DNA of 64,000 bases, from positions 39,478,189-39,542,188 of the forward strand of contig OV277869.1 of the NCBI GenBank assembly GCA_922989275.2, written 5' to 3'. Below the pieces are notes generated by a model, which worked only from the letters and a program-made list of their open reading frames with translations, was not told where the DNA came from and ran no database searches. Shown here one piece after another: positions 20,869 through 30,690 of the stretch. Positions within the stretch are counted from its first letter, which is position 1. Each line of letters opens with the position of its first letter. Source of the stretch: Gari tellinella. Lineage: Eukaryota > Mollusca > Bivalvia > Cardiida > Psammobiidae. The position numbers were made by a program, and so were the translations under genes.

Positions 20869-21064
20869 TTAACCCTAAACTTGTTGTGATATCGTCTGCT
20901 TAGAAATTATCGTCTGCAAAATTTGTCAAATTTTGATTTATACATTTTTAAGTAAAGAAATATAATTACGAGTGTTTAACAGTTTTGATCAAGAACTCGA
21001 CGTTTGATCTGGATCCAAATTATTTGCAATAAAAGTAAATCCGCGACCAGCGGGCAAAGGGTTA
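20869..21064. repeat. Family H MITE, diverged
   Basis: TTAA-CCCTAAACTTG start, ATCGTCTGCTTAGAAATTAT, short core GTGTTTAACAGTTTTGATCA ... TGATCTGGATCCAAAT, and GGGCAAAGGGTTAC end. Confidence 0.65.
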
Positions 21065-21592
21065 CACTCGCATCTGTGGAAAGTATTGTACAAAACTAAA
21101 TTCATAAATGACACCAGCGCAAAACTAAATGATTATGATTTATACAAATGTTCATGGGTATTTTGCTTGCAGCAGACCATCTTACACCTATCATAAGTCA
21201 ATTTGAAGCATTCACCAATGTCTTAATCACGAGTTAATTAAGCTTTTGGCAGCCTACACTCCGGTAACAGTATATGCATATGGTTACTGGATATGATCAT
21301 CTATCATCATGCGATTTGTTCAAAGCATGGACAAAACATCTTATGATGTATCGTCATAATGGGAAAGACAGTCTTTATTAAACTATTTATCCGTTTCCCT
21401 GCAAATGGCGACGACGCTGACCTTTAGAAATATTTTGGATTCAAGTCAGACACCGTATTCGGGATCCAAAGTGTTTGACACCTTTATCAAGGTTTCTTTT
21501 GTCAGAACGCATGCATTTCTAATTTTTATAAGTAAAAGAACAGAACATATCAGCACACAACAATATGGCAGCAACAGTGTTAGAGATGTTAT
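21065..21592. other. Unassigned, with a small core remnant
   Basis: TTTTGGATTCAAGTCAGACACC and GGGATCCAAAGTGTTTGACACC at 21434-21482 are H-type arms. The rest is not recognised. Confidence 0.45.
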
Positions 21593-21845
21593 TACAGTGG
21601 AGAAAACATTATTCTTTCCCGATAAACGCGTTTACACTAAAACGTTTATTCCCATTGCAAACAGTTTGGAGCCAGATCAGACGCCGGGTACATTTGTAAC
21701 TCGGTGCCTGATCAGGCTTTAAACTGTTTGCCACTAAGACTAAGATTATTAGTTAAAATTGTCAACATGTCATCATTTTCTACTTTTTAGTGTGTTGTGT
21801 TTGCGTTTCGTTTAAACGGGAAAGAATAACATTTTCTCCGCTGTA
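21593..21845 (-). repeat. Family A MITE, full length
   Basis: TA-CAGTGGAGAAAACATTATTC left, ACATTTTCTCCGCTG-TA right. The core at 21657-21734 is expanded at its centre by CATTTGTAACTC. Confidence 0.88.
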
Positions 21846-21953
21846 CGTCATGATGGCAGTAAACGGGTATTTACTTGCAGCCTAGTCAACACGAAAAGCA
21901 ACTGTTTGTTAGCTAGCCAAATGTTTGCAACTATCTTACCAATGGTTACAATG

Positions 21954-22470
21954 TACAGTGGAGATGATGCTATTCTTTCCCAATAAACGCGTTTACAAAT
22001 GAACGCTACAACTATTATTTCCAAATTGAATGCAAACATTTTGAAGTAAGATCAGACGCCGGGTAACCCGGCGTCTGATCAGGCTGCAAACTTTTTGCCA
22101 CTTAGATTATAATGAACGGTAAAAATTGTCAACACGTTGCCATTTTCTACATTCTATTGCAATGCGTTGCTTGTCGGTTGTGTTTAAATTAACCCTTTAC
22201 CTGATAGTCTATTTCTAGTATTGAAGATAGGTGACTTCTTAAAGCAGGTTGAAAGTAAAGCAGAATGTGCCTTAAGGCACATTCTGCTTAACTTTCAGCC
22301 TGCTTTAAGCTATCATGTGCTAGAATATAGAAAATATTCCCTATCATATATCTTCATAACTGATTAAATTGGAACTATTTTCTTCAGCGGATGAATAAAT
22401 AAAACACGCTAAAAGGCGCTTCTATTGGGGAAAGGGTTAAACGAGAAAGAATAACATCTTCTCTACTGTA
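21954..22470 (-). repeat. Family A MITE carrying a nested family C
   Basis: TA-CAGTGGAGATGATGCTATTC at left, ACATCTTCTCTACTG-TA at right. A full family C element interrupts it at TGTTTAAA, the site where other A copies read GTTTAAACGGGAAAG; the interrupted text resumes as ACGAGAAAGAATAAC. Confidence 0.9.
22189..22440 (-). repeat. Family C MITE nested in family A
   Basis: TTAA-CCCTTTACCTGATAG ... ATTGGGGAAAGGG-TTAA, 244 bases between the TTAAs, with an intact second core around GTGCCTTAAGGCAC. Confidence 0.93.
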
Positions 22471-22549
22471 TTGAAACCGATGTAATGCATGTATTGAATT
22501 AAGACTATACAGACGGCATATTTGAATTCACATTAATCAGAGAGACAAT

Positions 22550-22880
22550 TGTAATGTTATTCCTTCCCGTGTAAATAGAGGATATTACATGAGTGGTCAT
22601 TGTGTATCATACATGTATCTAATAAACGAGTTGAAAAAAAGAATACGACTCGAGCTTTGGTGAACTTTTTATAAATTTGTGTTGTTCCTACTGTTCAGCC
22701 GAGATAAAAACACAACAAAACAAAACGTAGGTAAAAACACTATTTTGAACATTTTATAAATTGAAAAACAAAATGAGTTGCAAACAGTTTGAATCTGATC
22801 AAAACACGAAGGAAATAAATGTTTGGGTACATGTAGTGTAAATGCATTTATTGGGAAAGAATATCATTCTCTCTACTGTA
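22550..22880 (+). repeat. Family A MITE, old or rearranged
   Basis: GTTATTCCTTCCCGTGTAAA at left and AAATGCATTTATTGGGAAAG ... TCTCTCTACTG-TA at right. The core shrinks to GCAAACAGTTTGAATCTGAT. Ends 8 bases before the next A copy. Confidence 0.55.
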
Positions 22881-22887
22881 TTGGTAA

Positions 22888-23132
22888 TACAGTGGAGAAA
22901 ACGTTATTCTTTCCAAATAAACGCGTTAACACTGAAACGTTGATTGGCACTGCAAACATTTCTGAGCCAGATCAGACGCCGGGTTACCCGGCGCCTGATC
23001 AGGCTCCAAACTGGTTGCCACTCAGACTAACATAATCAGTTAGAATTGTCACAAGTCATCAGGTTCTACATTTTAGTGCGTATGCGTTTGGTTTACGTTT
23101 AAACGGAAAAGAATAAGATTTTCTCCACAATA
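22888..23132 (-). repeat. Family A MITE, full length
   Basis: TA-CAGTGGAGAAAACGTTATTC left; right end AGATTTTCTCCACAA-TA is mutated. Core at 22951-23013 is well preserved. Confidence 0.85.
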
Positions 23133-23168
23133 TAGTTGTTCTTCTAAGACATTTTCCGTGTTTAATGA

Positions 23169-23430
23169 TACAGTGGAGAAGACGTCATTCTGTCCCAAGA
23201 AAACACGTTTACGCTAAAACAAGTATTTCCATTGCAAACAATTTGGAACCTGATTAGACTCCAAATTATTTTTAACTCAGATTAACATTAATGATAAGAA
23301 TTGTCGAAATTGTCATTTTCTACGCTTTATTGCAATGCTTTTGCGTTTAACCGGGCAAAATTTAATAACGTTTTTTCTCTTGTACGAGATTATGCATGTA
23401 TTCGGAAAGAATATCACTCTTTCTACTGTA
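23169..23430 (-). repeat. Family A MITE with shortened core, plus adjoining A end
   Basis: TA-CAGTGGAGAAGACGTCATTC; the core collapses to ATTTGGAACCTGATTAGACTCCAAAT. An end TTTTTCTCTTG-TA follows at 23384, then a second terminal fragment GGAAAGAATATCAC...TTTCTACTG-TA. Confidence 0.7.
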
Positions 23431-23555
23431 TTGTTATATGTATTTGTTCTTCTAAGACATTTCCCGATGGCGTGTCTAATGTTAGTATAGTTTAGTTTAA
23501 TGTTAATCTAATATATTTCCGTTTTTAACTTAGCTGGGCACAATATGGCCACTTT

Positions 23556-23580
23556 TTAAAAAAAAAAAAAAAAAAAATAT
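23556..23580. repeat. Poly-A tract
   Basis: About 20 consecutive A; no SINE or LINE body recognised upstream. Confidence 0.9.
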
Positions 23581-23749
23581 GTGGTCTATATGTGTTTTTT
23601 AAACTGTTATTACATAAACATCTATGACACATTTTCAAGGCAACGCCACCGATATTATTAAATGTAAGGCATTTGATAAAAAATAAAAGTCAGCGATAGT
23701 GGTATACGTACTATTTATCAGATAGTCGGGAAATTTATTCATTGCAGAA

Positions 23750-23900
23750 TTAGATACATGTACGTTTAAACGGGAAATAATAGCGTAGTCTCCACTGTAT
23801 GAGTAGTTTTCTGTAGAGAAAAGGTTATATTTTCTTGTTCACACGAAACTAAAAGCACACGGAATGCAATGATAGTACAAAATAATAAGGTTTAGAAAAG
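23750..23900. repeat. Family A terminal fragments
   Basis: GTACGTTTAAACGGGAAATA...GTCTCCACTG-TA (to 23799), then a left-end-like GTAGAGAAAAGGTTATATTT and AAAGCACACGGAATGCAATG. Confidence 0.55.
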
Positions 23901-23956
23901 AAAATATAATGACGATGAATATGCAGCTGCTTGAAAAACAGTGTGAAGATTTTTGT

Positions 23957-24498
23957 TACAGTACAGAAGACGATATTCTTTATTCGTCAACGCGTTTATG
24001 GTAAAATGATTATTGTCATTGCAAACAATTTGGGGCAAGATCAGACGCCGGGTAACCCGGCGTCTGATCAGGCTCCAAATAGTTTGCGACTTAGATTAAA
24101 ACAAATAATCATTATTGTCAAAAAGTTGTTCGGGGGCCTCCGTGGCCTAGTGGTATAGTCACTGTGACTTACACCACTAAGCTCCTCACCGCTGTGAGTT
24201 CGAATCCCAGTAGGGTCGTTCGGATTTTTCATGTGGGGAAGCCTTCCAGCTGGCTTGCGGAAGCTCGGTGGTTCTACCCAGTTGCCGATTTATGTCTGAA
24301 ACAGCGCACAAAGGGCTTCTGGGGTCTTCCTCCACCTGTAATAAGCTGGACGTCGCGATATGACTGAAATACTGTTGAAAGCGACGTAAAATCAAAAACA
24401 AATCAAAACAAAAAAATCAAAAAGTTGTTCATTTTATTGCAATGCGTTTGCTTTTCGTTTGCGTTTATACGCGAAAGAATAACATCTTCTCCACTGTA
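23957..24498 (-). repeat. Family A MITE carrying a nested SINE
   Basis: TA-CAGTACAGAAGACGATATTC left, AACATCTTCTCCACTG-TA right. The core at 24020-24088 is intact (GCCGGGTAACCCGGC). The SINE splits the AAAAAGTTGTTC-ATTTTATTGC region; its duplicated target is visible on both sides. Confidence 0.9.
24132..24416 (+). mobile_element. tRNA-derived SINE, apparently full length
   Basis: A tRNA-like head carries A box TGGCCTAGTGG and B box GAGTTCGAATCCC. A central domain follows (CATGTGGGGAAGCC, CAGCTGGCTTGCGG, GGTGGTTCTACCCAG, GGGGTCTTCCTCCACC), then a tail (GATATGACTGAAATACTG, AAAGCGACGTAAAATC) with an A-rich 3' end. It is flanked by a perfect 14-base target-site duplication, TCAAAAAGTTGTTC, at 24118-24131 and 24417-24430. 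The central domain resembles SINEs I associate with molluscs; the exact superfamily was not verified. It would be transcribed by Pol III and moved by a LINE in trans (known for SINEs). Confidence 0.93.
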
Positions 24499-24932
24499 CC
24501 TGCATACTCTCGGACTTCAAACAATAACCAATGGGCATACGCATTTTAGCACAAACGTGTATATTTGGAAAGAATTATGACATCTCCATTGTCATACATT
24601 GTATGACGTAATACATGTATCAAGCTTGCAAGAGCCTCGTGCAGCACAACGCACATACTTATATTTCCCACATAGCCGCATACAACCTCCTTACAGAGAA
24701 ATAACAGGACATGTTTTCTTTAAATTTACACCAAAACTAAAGTCTCAACAAAAAGAATAAACTATTATATCCGATATTACGAAAGAGAACTGTATTTTTG
24801 GGGGATATATTTTCTGTATTTTTGTTTCTAATTTCCTGTTATCTTGAGCCAAATGCAGTGCTATTAAACCCGTTTGTGCAACATCACAGTTTTGTAACTA
24901 GTTTTTTTAAACTTCTGTTTTCAGTGCGCTTT
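24499..24932. other. Unassigned AT-rich sequence
   Basis: One A-like terminal scrap (ACAAACGTGTATATTTGGAA, about 24551). Otherwise nothing recognised. Confidence 0.4.
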
Positions 24933-25098
24933 GAATGAACGAATTACGCAAAAAATTACTGATTGTTTTAAGCGTTTTAGCAAAATAAACGACATAAAAT
25001 GATCGGCGAATTCCATGAATTGCTAGTGATTCATGGTAAATTTGCCAATCATTTTCTATCGTTTATATCGCTTAAACGTCGAAACACTTCATTTTAAT
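24933..25098. repeat. Family M foldback, copy 2
   Basis: Left arm AATGAACGA ... TTAGCAAAATAAACGACATA; right arm CATTTTCTATCGTTTATATC ... ACACTTCATT. The centre contains CCATGAATTGCTAGTGATTCATGG. Arm text matches copy 1 at 6770-6905. Confidence 0.75.
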
Positions 25099-25404
25099 TC
25101 TTATATTTACATTATTTTAAATAATATTTCGTTATGGACAAATATCATCCTTTTAAATTTTAAAGGAAAAATAATGTTGAAAAAGAGGAAAATAACTCGA
25201 AGACAAAAACTTGATAGAACAGCTTTAACGAAGCTGACTCCGCCCCCAGTAATCAAATAACAGACAGACAGACAATATCTTTTTTTTTCATCTCAGATAC
25301 ACTAGGTACAACATGAGGAATTGAATACATAATTTTTTTTATATTTCTTAACATAAAATGAAAAAGGATCAGCACAGGGCACAGCTACGGCGCGGAGAAT
25401 GTAG
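25099..25404. other. Unassigned AT-rich sequence
   Basis: Short (CAGA)n and poly-T stretches near 25262-25290; otherwise nothing recognised. Confidence 0.4.
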
Positions 25405-25761
25405 TACAGCGCTCCCTCTCTACAACGACATTCAATCGGAGACAAAAAATATGTGCGTTGTTCGGAGGGATTCGTTATAGAATGAGAATTTGATAATATT
25501 TGCAAACAGCATAAATCCAGGTCAGACGCCGCGTAACGCGGCGTCTGATCTGGATTCAAGCTGTTTGTCATTCGTCATTAAGTTTTTTTTCTTTCAAAAG
25601 TCTAATAAAATTATGCAACTTTGAGAAAACCAATTTAAAGCAGACGATATTACAGCAGTAAAAACGTAAGACATGTTTGTCCTGTTTATGGAACTGCGGT
25701 AAGGATCGTTGTAACGAGGGAGTCGGTGTTCGGAGGGTCGTTGTAGAGATGGAGCACTATA
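25405..25761 (+). repeat. Family B MITE, full length
   Basis: TA-CAGCGCTCCCTCTCTACAAC left, GTAGAGATGGAGCACTA-TA right. The core (25501-25567) is intact with GCCGCGTAACGCGGC. Confidence 0.92.
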
Positions 25762-26200
25762 TTAAACGTCATCTTAGGTATTTCAAATTTCTTGATATTT
25801 GTCTCATCAATAATCAAGGTTTCCGCTTATACATGTAGGAAGACATATATTTTATTTTATTCTTTAGCACGATATATGTTACTATCGTTAGACTCTGCTA
25901 AAACCGTCTTCACAAATGTGTAGCTTTGAAATATCTGCATTTCCTTTCAAAATATTATTTGAGCGTTAAACAGTTTGAAGCGAGACAAGACGCCGAGTGG
26001 TACGCGGTCTCATTTGAACTAAAACCGCGTCAATAATCGCAACTTTGCCGGTAGCGTGTAGACATTTTAATGTACTTAAAACAGACTGAACAACTGTGAA
26101 ATCTAAATATTGTTCCTTTGTGCATACTTGTTATTTTCTGGCACCGTCAGCAGTTGTCTGATTATTTCCCTCAAAGGCAATATATAAAGTATTATGCATT
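25762..26200. other. Mostly unassigned, one degenerate core
   Basis: GCGTTAAACAGTTTGAAGCGAG...CATTTGAACTAAAACCGCG (25971-26030) is a strongly altered core. Confidence 0.4.
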
Positions 26201-26325
26201 TACCGAGGAGAAGACGTTAATATTTCCCAATAAACTCATTTATGAAAAAACAACCTTTGTCCGAGCAAAATGTTTTATTTTTGGAGTCAGATCAGACATC
26301 GGTAACTCAACGTCTATTAGTTAGC
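26201..26325 (-). repeat. Family A left-half fragment
   Basis: TA-CCGAGGAGAAGACGTTAAT, TTTCCCAATAAACTCATTTA, then GGAGTCAGATCAGACATCGG, where the copy ends. Confidence 0.65.
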
Positions 26326-26334
26326 CCTCAATAT

Positions 26335-26425
26335 ACCGTATAGAGGGTTTTTTCTGCGGGGTTTAATTTTCGCTTATTTCGCGGTGATTGTCAAATCCGC
26401 GAAATTTGAACCCGCGGGAAGCGCT
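26335..26425. repeat. Inverted-repeat fragment with ATTTCGCGG arms
   Basis: GCGGGGTTTAATTTTCGC... and CGCGAAATTTGAACCCGC are inverted arms about 30 bases apart. Single copy in this window. Confidence 0.6.
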
Positions 26426-27100
26426 CAAAATTGAAGCCATCACCATCAATAATACATGTCAATCATGTTGCAAGAGGGAATCGAACGCATATCTGCTTCG
26501 TATGCTATTTTCTGTATATCTACTTTTTTTCCTTTGTTCCTGCAGTTATTTCATGGTTTTGTAAAATAAACGATATATTCACAGGTTTTTGAGGCATCTG
26601 ATTGGCCGAGAGCTCCAAGCCATGTGCTAAGTTATTCTGTCTCATTTAACCATTTTACTGCCAAATATTTCGTGAGATTTTACCCCATCATTGTTTCATT
26701 GTCGTCTGTTGAACCTTATATGTCACAAAAACTTATATGTCACAATTTGTCACAATTGTGACGTATACGTGCGAATTCATCACAACGAGGGTTGCGACAG
26801 CCGCGTATATGTCACAACGTGACTTTTTGATAGGGTTAACATTAGAACCGTATATGTCACAAAATTGCGAATTTTCACAACGTGACTTTTTGATAGGATT
26901 GACATTAGAAACGTATAAATGTTGGTTTATTATAGTGTCATTGTTTATTATAGTGTCACCCCTAGCGAAGTACGGCCAGTCACATTTGAGACGTATACGT
27001 TTTGTGACATATAAGGCTCTAGCAAAACGCATATGTCACAACGTGACTTTTTGATTAGGTAGACAGTAGAAAGCTATAAAAGTTTGCTTATTATAGTGTT

Positions 27101-27654
27101 TAAAACAATATTCTCCGTGTTGTTTGGTTGAGTACTGTATAATCCATGGCCGCGGTACACCTTTAGTTCATAAACATAAAGCTGTCAAAGAATTACACTA
27201 TAGACCCCTAGCCAAATGGTTTCAAAGCGATTGGACAATCCCTACCAGCAAGATCTACCAGACAGGCACAAGGTCAATGGTACAACTCCAGAACTGCCAT
27301 TTAGACCCACAGCCCTCCACAGCCCAGAGTTATCAGTCATTGTTTAACTACTTTCTTCTAATAACAGATATTAAAGAAGTGTTTCTTCTTATACTTCTTC
27401 TTCTACTTCTTCTTCTCTTTCTTCTTCACCTTCTGAATGAACGAAGAAAAAAGAGCTAGGTCTCTCAAGCAGCGCTGTGTTAATTGCTCCAAAGTAATAC
27501 ACAGTTTACATTGCCATGCGAGGGTTAAAAATGAGGTCTGAAAGAGAAGTTATTTGACTGAAACGAGATACAGTTTTCAGATATAGTATGGAAGTTTTCA
27601 AGATAATTATATACTGAAAAGAGCATCTCCCATAGGTTCCTGCCGGAGTATCCC
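27101..27654. other. Central spacer of element N
   Basis: Less repetitive than the arms; ends in a CTT-rich tract (27380-27432). An open frame of 111 codons at 27124-27459 finishes in a leucine run translated from that tract and is not called as a gene. Confidence 0.5.
27380..27432. repeat. CTT-rich microsatellite
   Basis: Imperfect CTT/TTC repeats interrupted by ATA and CTT changes. Confidence 0.85.
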
Positions 27655-28319
27655 TAAAGACACTATAATAAACAAACTTTTATACGTTTCTACTGTCGAC
27701 CCTATCAAAAAGTCACGTTGTGACATATACGTTTTTGTTAGAGCCTTATTTGTCACAAAACGTATACGTCACAAATGTGACAACCCTACTTCGCTAGGGG
27801 TGACACTATAATAAACAAACAATTATATATTTCTAATGTCAACCCTATCAAATAATCACGTTGTGAAAAAATCGCAATTTTGTGACATATACGGTTCTAA
27901 TGCAAGCCTATCAAAAAGTCACGTTGTGACATATACGTGGCTGTCGCAAACCTCATTGTGATGAATTCGCACGTATACGTCACAATTGTGACGTATACGT
28001 TTTGTGACATATAAGGTTCTCATCGTAGAGCCTTATATAAGGTCTTTTCGTATAGCCTTATATGTCACAAAACGTATACGTCACAATTGTGACATATAAG
28101 TTTTTGTGACATATAGGGTTCAACAGTCGTCTGCTTCAATTGTGTTGTCTGCAATGGCGTTTTAAAGTTACAAAATAAGGCAGTATGACTGAAGAAATTT
28201 AAAAACGAGTGTTAAACAGTTTAGGTCCCGATCAGACGACGCGTAACGCGGCGTCTGATCAGGGTCCAAATTGTTTGGAAACGCTCCTTTAAGCATCATT
28301 GAGGGTAAAACGGTTAAAC

Positions 28320-28502
28320 ATTAACGAAACGTAAACGCATTGTTATAAAATGTAGAAAATGACATACTTTTGACAATTCTGAATGTTCTTTTTAATCTGA
28401 ATAGCAAACAGTTTGGAACCTGGCTCCAAACTGTTTGCAATGAGAAAAAATATATAAATGTAAATGCGTTCATTGGGAAAGAATAACGTCTTCTACACTG
28501 TA
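28320..28502 (+). repeat. Family A MITE with palindrome centre deleted, left TIR missing
   Basis: AAACGTAAACGCATTG flank on the left, AAATGCGTTCATTGGGAAAG ... TTCTACACTG-TA on the right. The core is reduced to CAAACAGTTTGGAACC joined to TGGCTCCAAACTGTTTGC: outer arms kept, GATCAGACGCC block of both arms gone. Abuts the TTAA of the preceding H copy. Confidence 0.8.
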
Positions 28503-29030
28503 TCTAGGGGTAAAGTAATCATTCATATTTTAACATGCTTCCTTTCTTTATATGCCCCAAAATGGGAGACATCTACATGTAGTAATCAAAATGCCTGTCT
28601 GAAAATTTGTCCGTCTGAGTGTTGTCTGTCTTTCCAACAATGTATCCGCTCTGTAATCCTTAAATGCATGGAATTATTTGAAAGTAACTTGGAAAATTGT
28701 TCACCATAATAGGGTGATGTGTCGCAAATGAGTGGAATATGTTTCGGGTCCGGGATCTAACTCCATCATGCATGAATGGATTTAAAATAGTATTGCACTA
28801 ATATTCTTGTAGTTTGAATTCTGAATTCTGAAGTGTGTACAGTAAATTCGTGTGTTTAGATGCTACTATAGAGAGCATAGTTCGGTTACGGATATCAATT
28901 GACGAGAATTGTCGATCGTTCTATGTTTGTAGCGTACCAATATTAACAGACATAGGTCCAATCTCGTAAGGGAAGTTCTATCCTAACACCAGTTTTGCGT
29001 TGTACAAAAAGCCCAACAAATACTTCGATA
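28503..29030. other. Unassigned sequence
   Basis: No repeat family recognised; an 81-codon frame at 28464-28709 overlaps the MITE end and is not protein-like. Confidence 0.4.
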
Positions 29031-29213
29031 TACAGTCGAAACTAGATACTTCAAATGCTCTTAAGGCGAACTTACCAGTGTTTTACAAGTTGATTTCCGA
29101 TAACTCGATCTAGCTAAAGTCGAACATACCCGTATATCAAAGTGTCACGTTTTAACTTTGAAATACGGATATGTTCTATCTAAGCGAGTGCTAAATATCA
29201 GATTCATACTGTA
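29031..29213. repeat. Family E MITE
   Basis: TA-CAGTCGAAACTAGATACTTC left; right end CAGATTCATACTG-TA decayed. Inner pair AGTCGAACATACCCG / ATACGGATATGTTC. Confidence 0.75.
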
Positions 29214-29394
29214 GCTGTTATTGGTGTTCTCTTTTCATATCAGTTTTAGACAAGGGGATATCGAGGTTGTAAATTTCTAAAGAAGCATTTGTACATTGTA
29301 TTAAGATAGTGTCAAACATCTCATCTTTTTATTGTCTACGTTTGAAATATTGTTTTAATCTGAAATGTGCTGATGTATAAAAAAAAATCTTTTT

Positions 29395-29435
29395 TATTTT
29401 ACGTCGCTTTCAACAGTATTTCAGTCATATCGCGA
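29395..29435 (-). repeat. 5'-truncated SINE tail
   Basis: TTTTACGTCGCTTTCAACAG ... CAGTCATATCGCGA is the reverse complement of the last 40 bases of the SINE at 24132-24416. Confidence 0.85.
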
Positions 29436-29443
29436 AGTTCAGC

Positions 29444-29693
29444 TACAGTGGAGAATCTGTTATTATTTCCCGTTTAAACGCAAACGTACGCAAACGCAAA
29501 ACACTAAAACGTAGAAAAGAACAACTTTTGGACAATTCTGATATTTCATGTTTATCTTGGTGGCAAACAGTTTGGAGCCTGATCAGACGCCGGGTTACCC
29601 GGCGTCTGATCTGGCTCCAAACTGTTTGTAAAAGAAAAAATAGTTTTAGCGTAAACGCGTTTATCGGGAAAGAATAACAGATTCTCCACTGTA
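29444..29693 (+). repeat. Family A MITE, young 246-bp subfamily
   Basis: TA-CAGTGGAGAATCTGTTATT both ends, length 250 with TAs. Core 29563-29629 intact. Begins 9 bases from the SINE tail. Confidence 0.93.
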
Positions 29694-29860
29694 ATTATAG
29701 GTGGAGGAAGACCCTGGTGTATGAGGATATTATAGTAAAATGAATGCAACAGTGTCGAGTAGTATACTTAGCCAATAATTTTAATGTATATGAGTAATGA
29801 ACTTTGTCAGATTGAGTTCATTGAATGTAAAACGTTACAGTGGCAGATTTAGAAGTGTAG

Positions 29861-30020
29861 CTAACCCATTACCCCATAGCCTGTTTCAAGTATTGAAGAT
29901 AGCTGACCACTAAACACAGGTTGCAATTAAGGCAGGGTGTGCTTTAAAGCGCGTTCTGCTTTATTTTCAGCCGACTTTAATCTACCATCTGCTACATGCA
30001 GGATATAGAAACTATTACAT
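29861..30020 (-). repeat. Family C MITE, right side replaced
   Basis: CTAACCCATTACCCCATAGC left end, diverged second core (GTGTGCTTTAAAGCGCG centre), and AGGATATAGAAACTATT. Then the sequence switches abruptly to a family K end. Confidence 0.7.
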
Positions 30021-30056
30021 TTGTCGTACGAAGTTTTATGAAACGGACCCTGTGTT
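30019..30056. repeat. Family K terminal fragment
   Basis: TTTGTCGTACGAAGTTTTAT-GAAACGGACCC matches the right terminus of the K copy at 38257-38497. Confidence 0.75.
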
Positions 30057-30598
30057 ACTATTTGCGAATGTATAAAAAATACGAATTTGAATTACCTTTA
30101 CAGTTCAACCATGATCGCATAACACACATTTAAATCAACTGTATATATCATAACTGTCAAAAGTTCACTTGTCATATGCAAACAGTGTAGACGCAGATCA
30201 GACTGTTTTCCATTATAAAGTATTGTAACAATCAGTCCTAAATACCTGTAGTCTAAATTAGACTCGAAGTTGGACATTTCAATTGAGGTATCAAGGGTGA
30301 ACAATTTAAAAATCATGGCGAATCTTCCGCAAACTGGTGTTTCGGTAAACAGATAAACCCATGATTTGTACCGGTGCATTAGATCTAGTTGGAATAAAGC
30401 CAACGGCTATTGTAGAATAAAATTGGTTGAATTTATGTTGTAATAGAAAATAGGTCTGATTCCAATTAAAGTCCCTGCTATAGACGGTGATTAGTATCTT
30501 TATTAGAATTAATGGTATTTGTATTCCCGGTCTCACTGGCTCAGTTCCATCTCAACATCGTTTGGTTAACCTTGTACATGATACGGGTGAAATTATGT
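30057..30598. other. Unassigned sequence
   Basis: No repeat family. GCAAACAGTGTAGACGCAGATCAGACTG at about 30179 is a single core arm. Confidence 0.4.
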
Positions 30599-30690
30599 TA
30601 CAGTGGAGAAGACGTTATTCTTTCCCAATAACGCGTTCAAGCTAAAACTATTATTTCCATCTCTAACAGTTTGGAGCCAGCTCAGACGTA
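30599..30690 (-). repeat. Family A left-half fragment beside family F
   Basis: TA-CAGTGGAGAAGACGTTATTC, then core left arm AGTTTGGAGCCAGCTCAGAC; lost 27 bases before F copy 1. Confidence 0.75.

Larger units (their letters stand above)
26712..28130. mobile_element. Element N: 1.4-kb inverted-repeat element built of GTGACATATACG motifs
   Basis: Ends TTGAACC-TATATGTCAC and the inverse GTGACATATAGGGTTCAA. Left arm about 26712-27100, right arm about 27655-28130. Both are mosaics of TATGTCACAA, CACAATTGTGACGTATACG, CACAACGTGACTTTTTGATAGGGTT and TTATTATAGTGTCAC. The two arms list these blocks in mirror order with small rearrangements. The H text is duplicated as GTCGTC or GTCGTCTG, a 6-8 base target duplication (ambiguous because it overlaps the TIR). 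The centre has no transposase-like frame, so it is non-autonomous. An 8-base duplication would suit hAT, but this is not proven. Confidence 0.85.
26646..28317. repeat. Family H MITE interrupted by element N
   Basis: TTAA-CCATTTTACTGCC begins the copy at 26646. H text stops at CATTGTCGTCTG and resumes at GTCGTCTGCTTCAATTG (28129), ending ACGG-TTAA at 28317. The core at 28210-28279 is nearly perfect (GATCAGACGACGCGTAACGC). Confidence 0.85.

Noticed and set aside
23556..23580. Poly-A tract as a retrotransposon 3' end
   Set aside because: No SINE or LINE body or target duplication recognised next to it.
27124..27459. 111-codon frame in the centre of element N
   Set aside because: Ends in a leucine run translated from a CTT microsatellite; no transposase motif.
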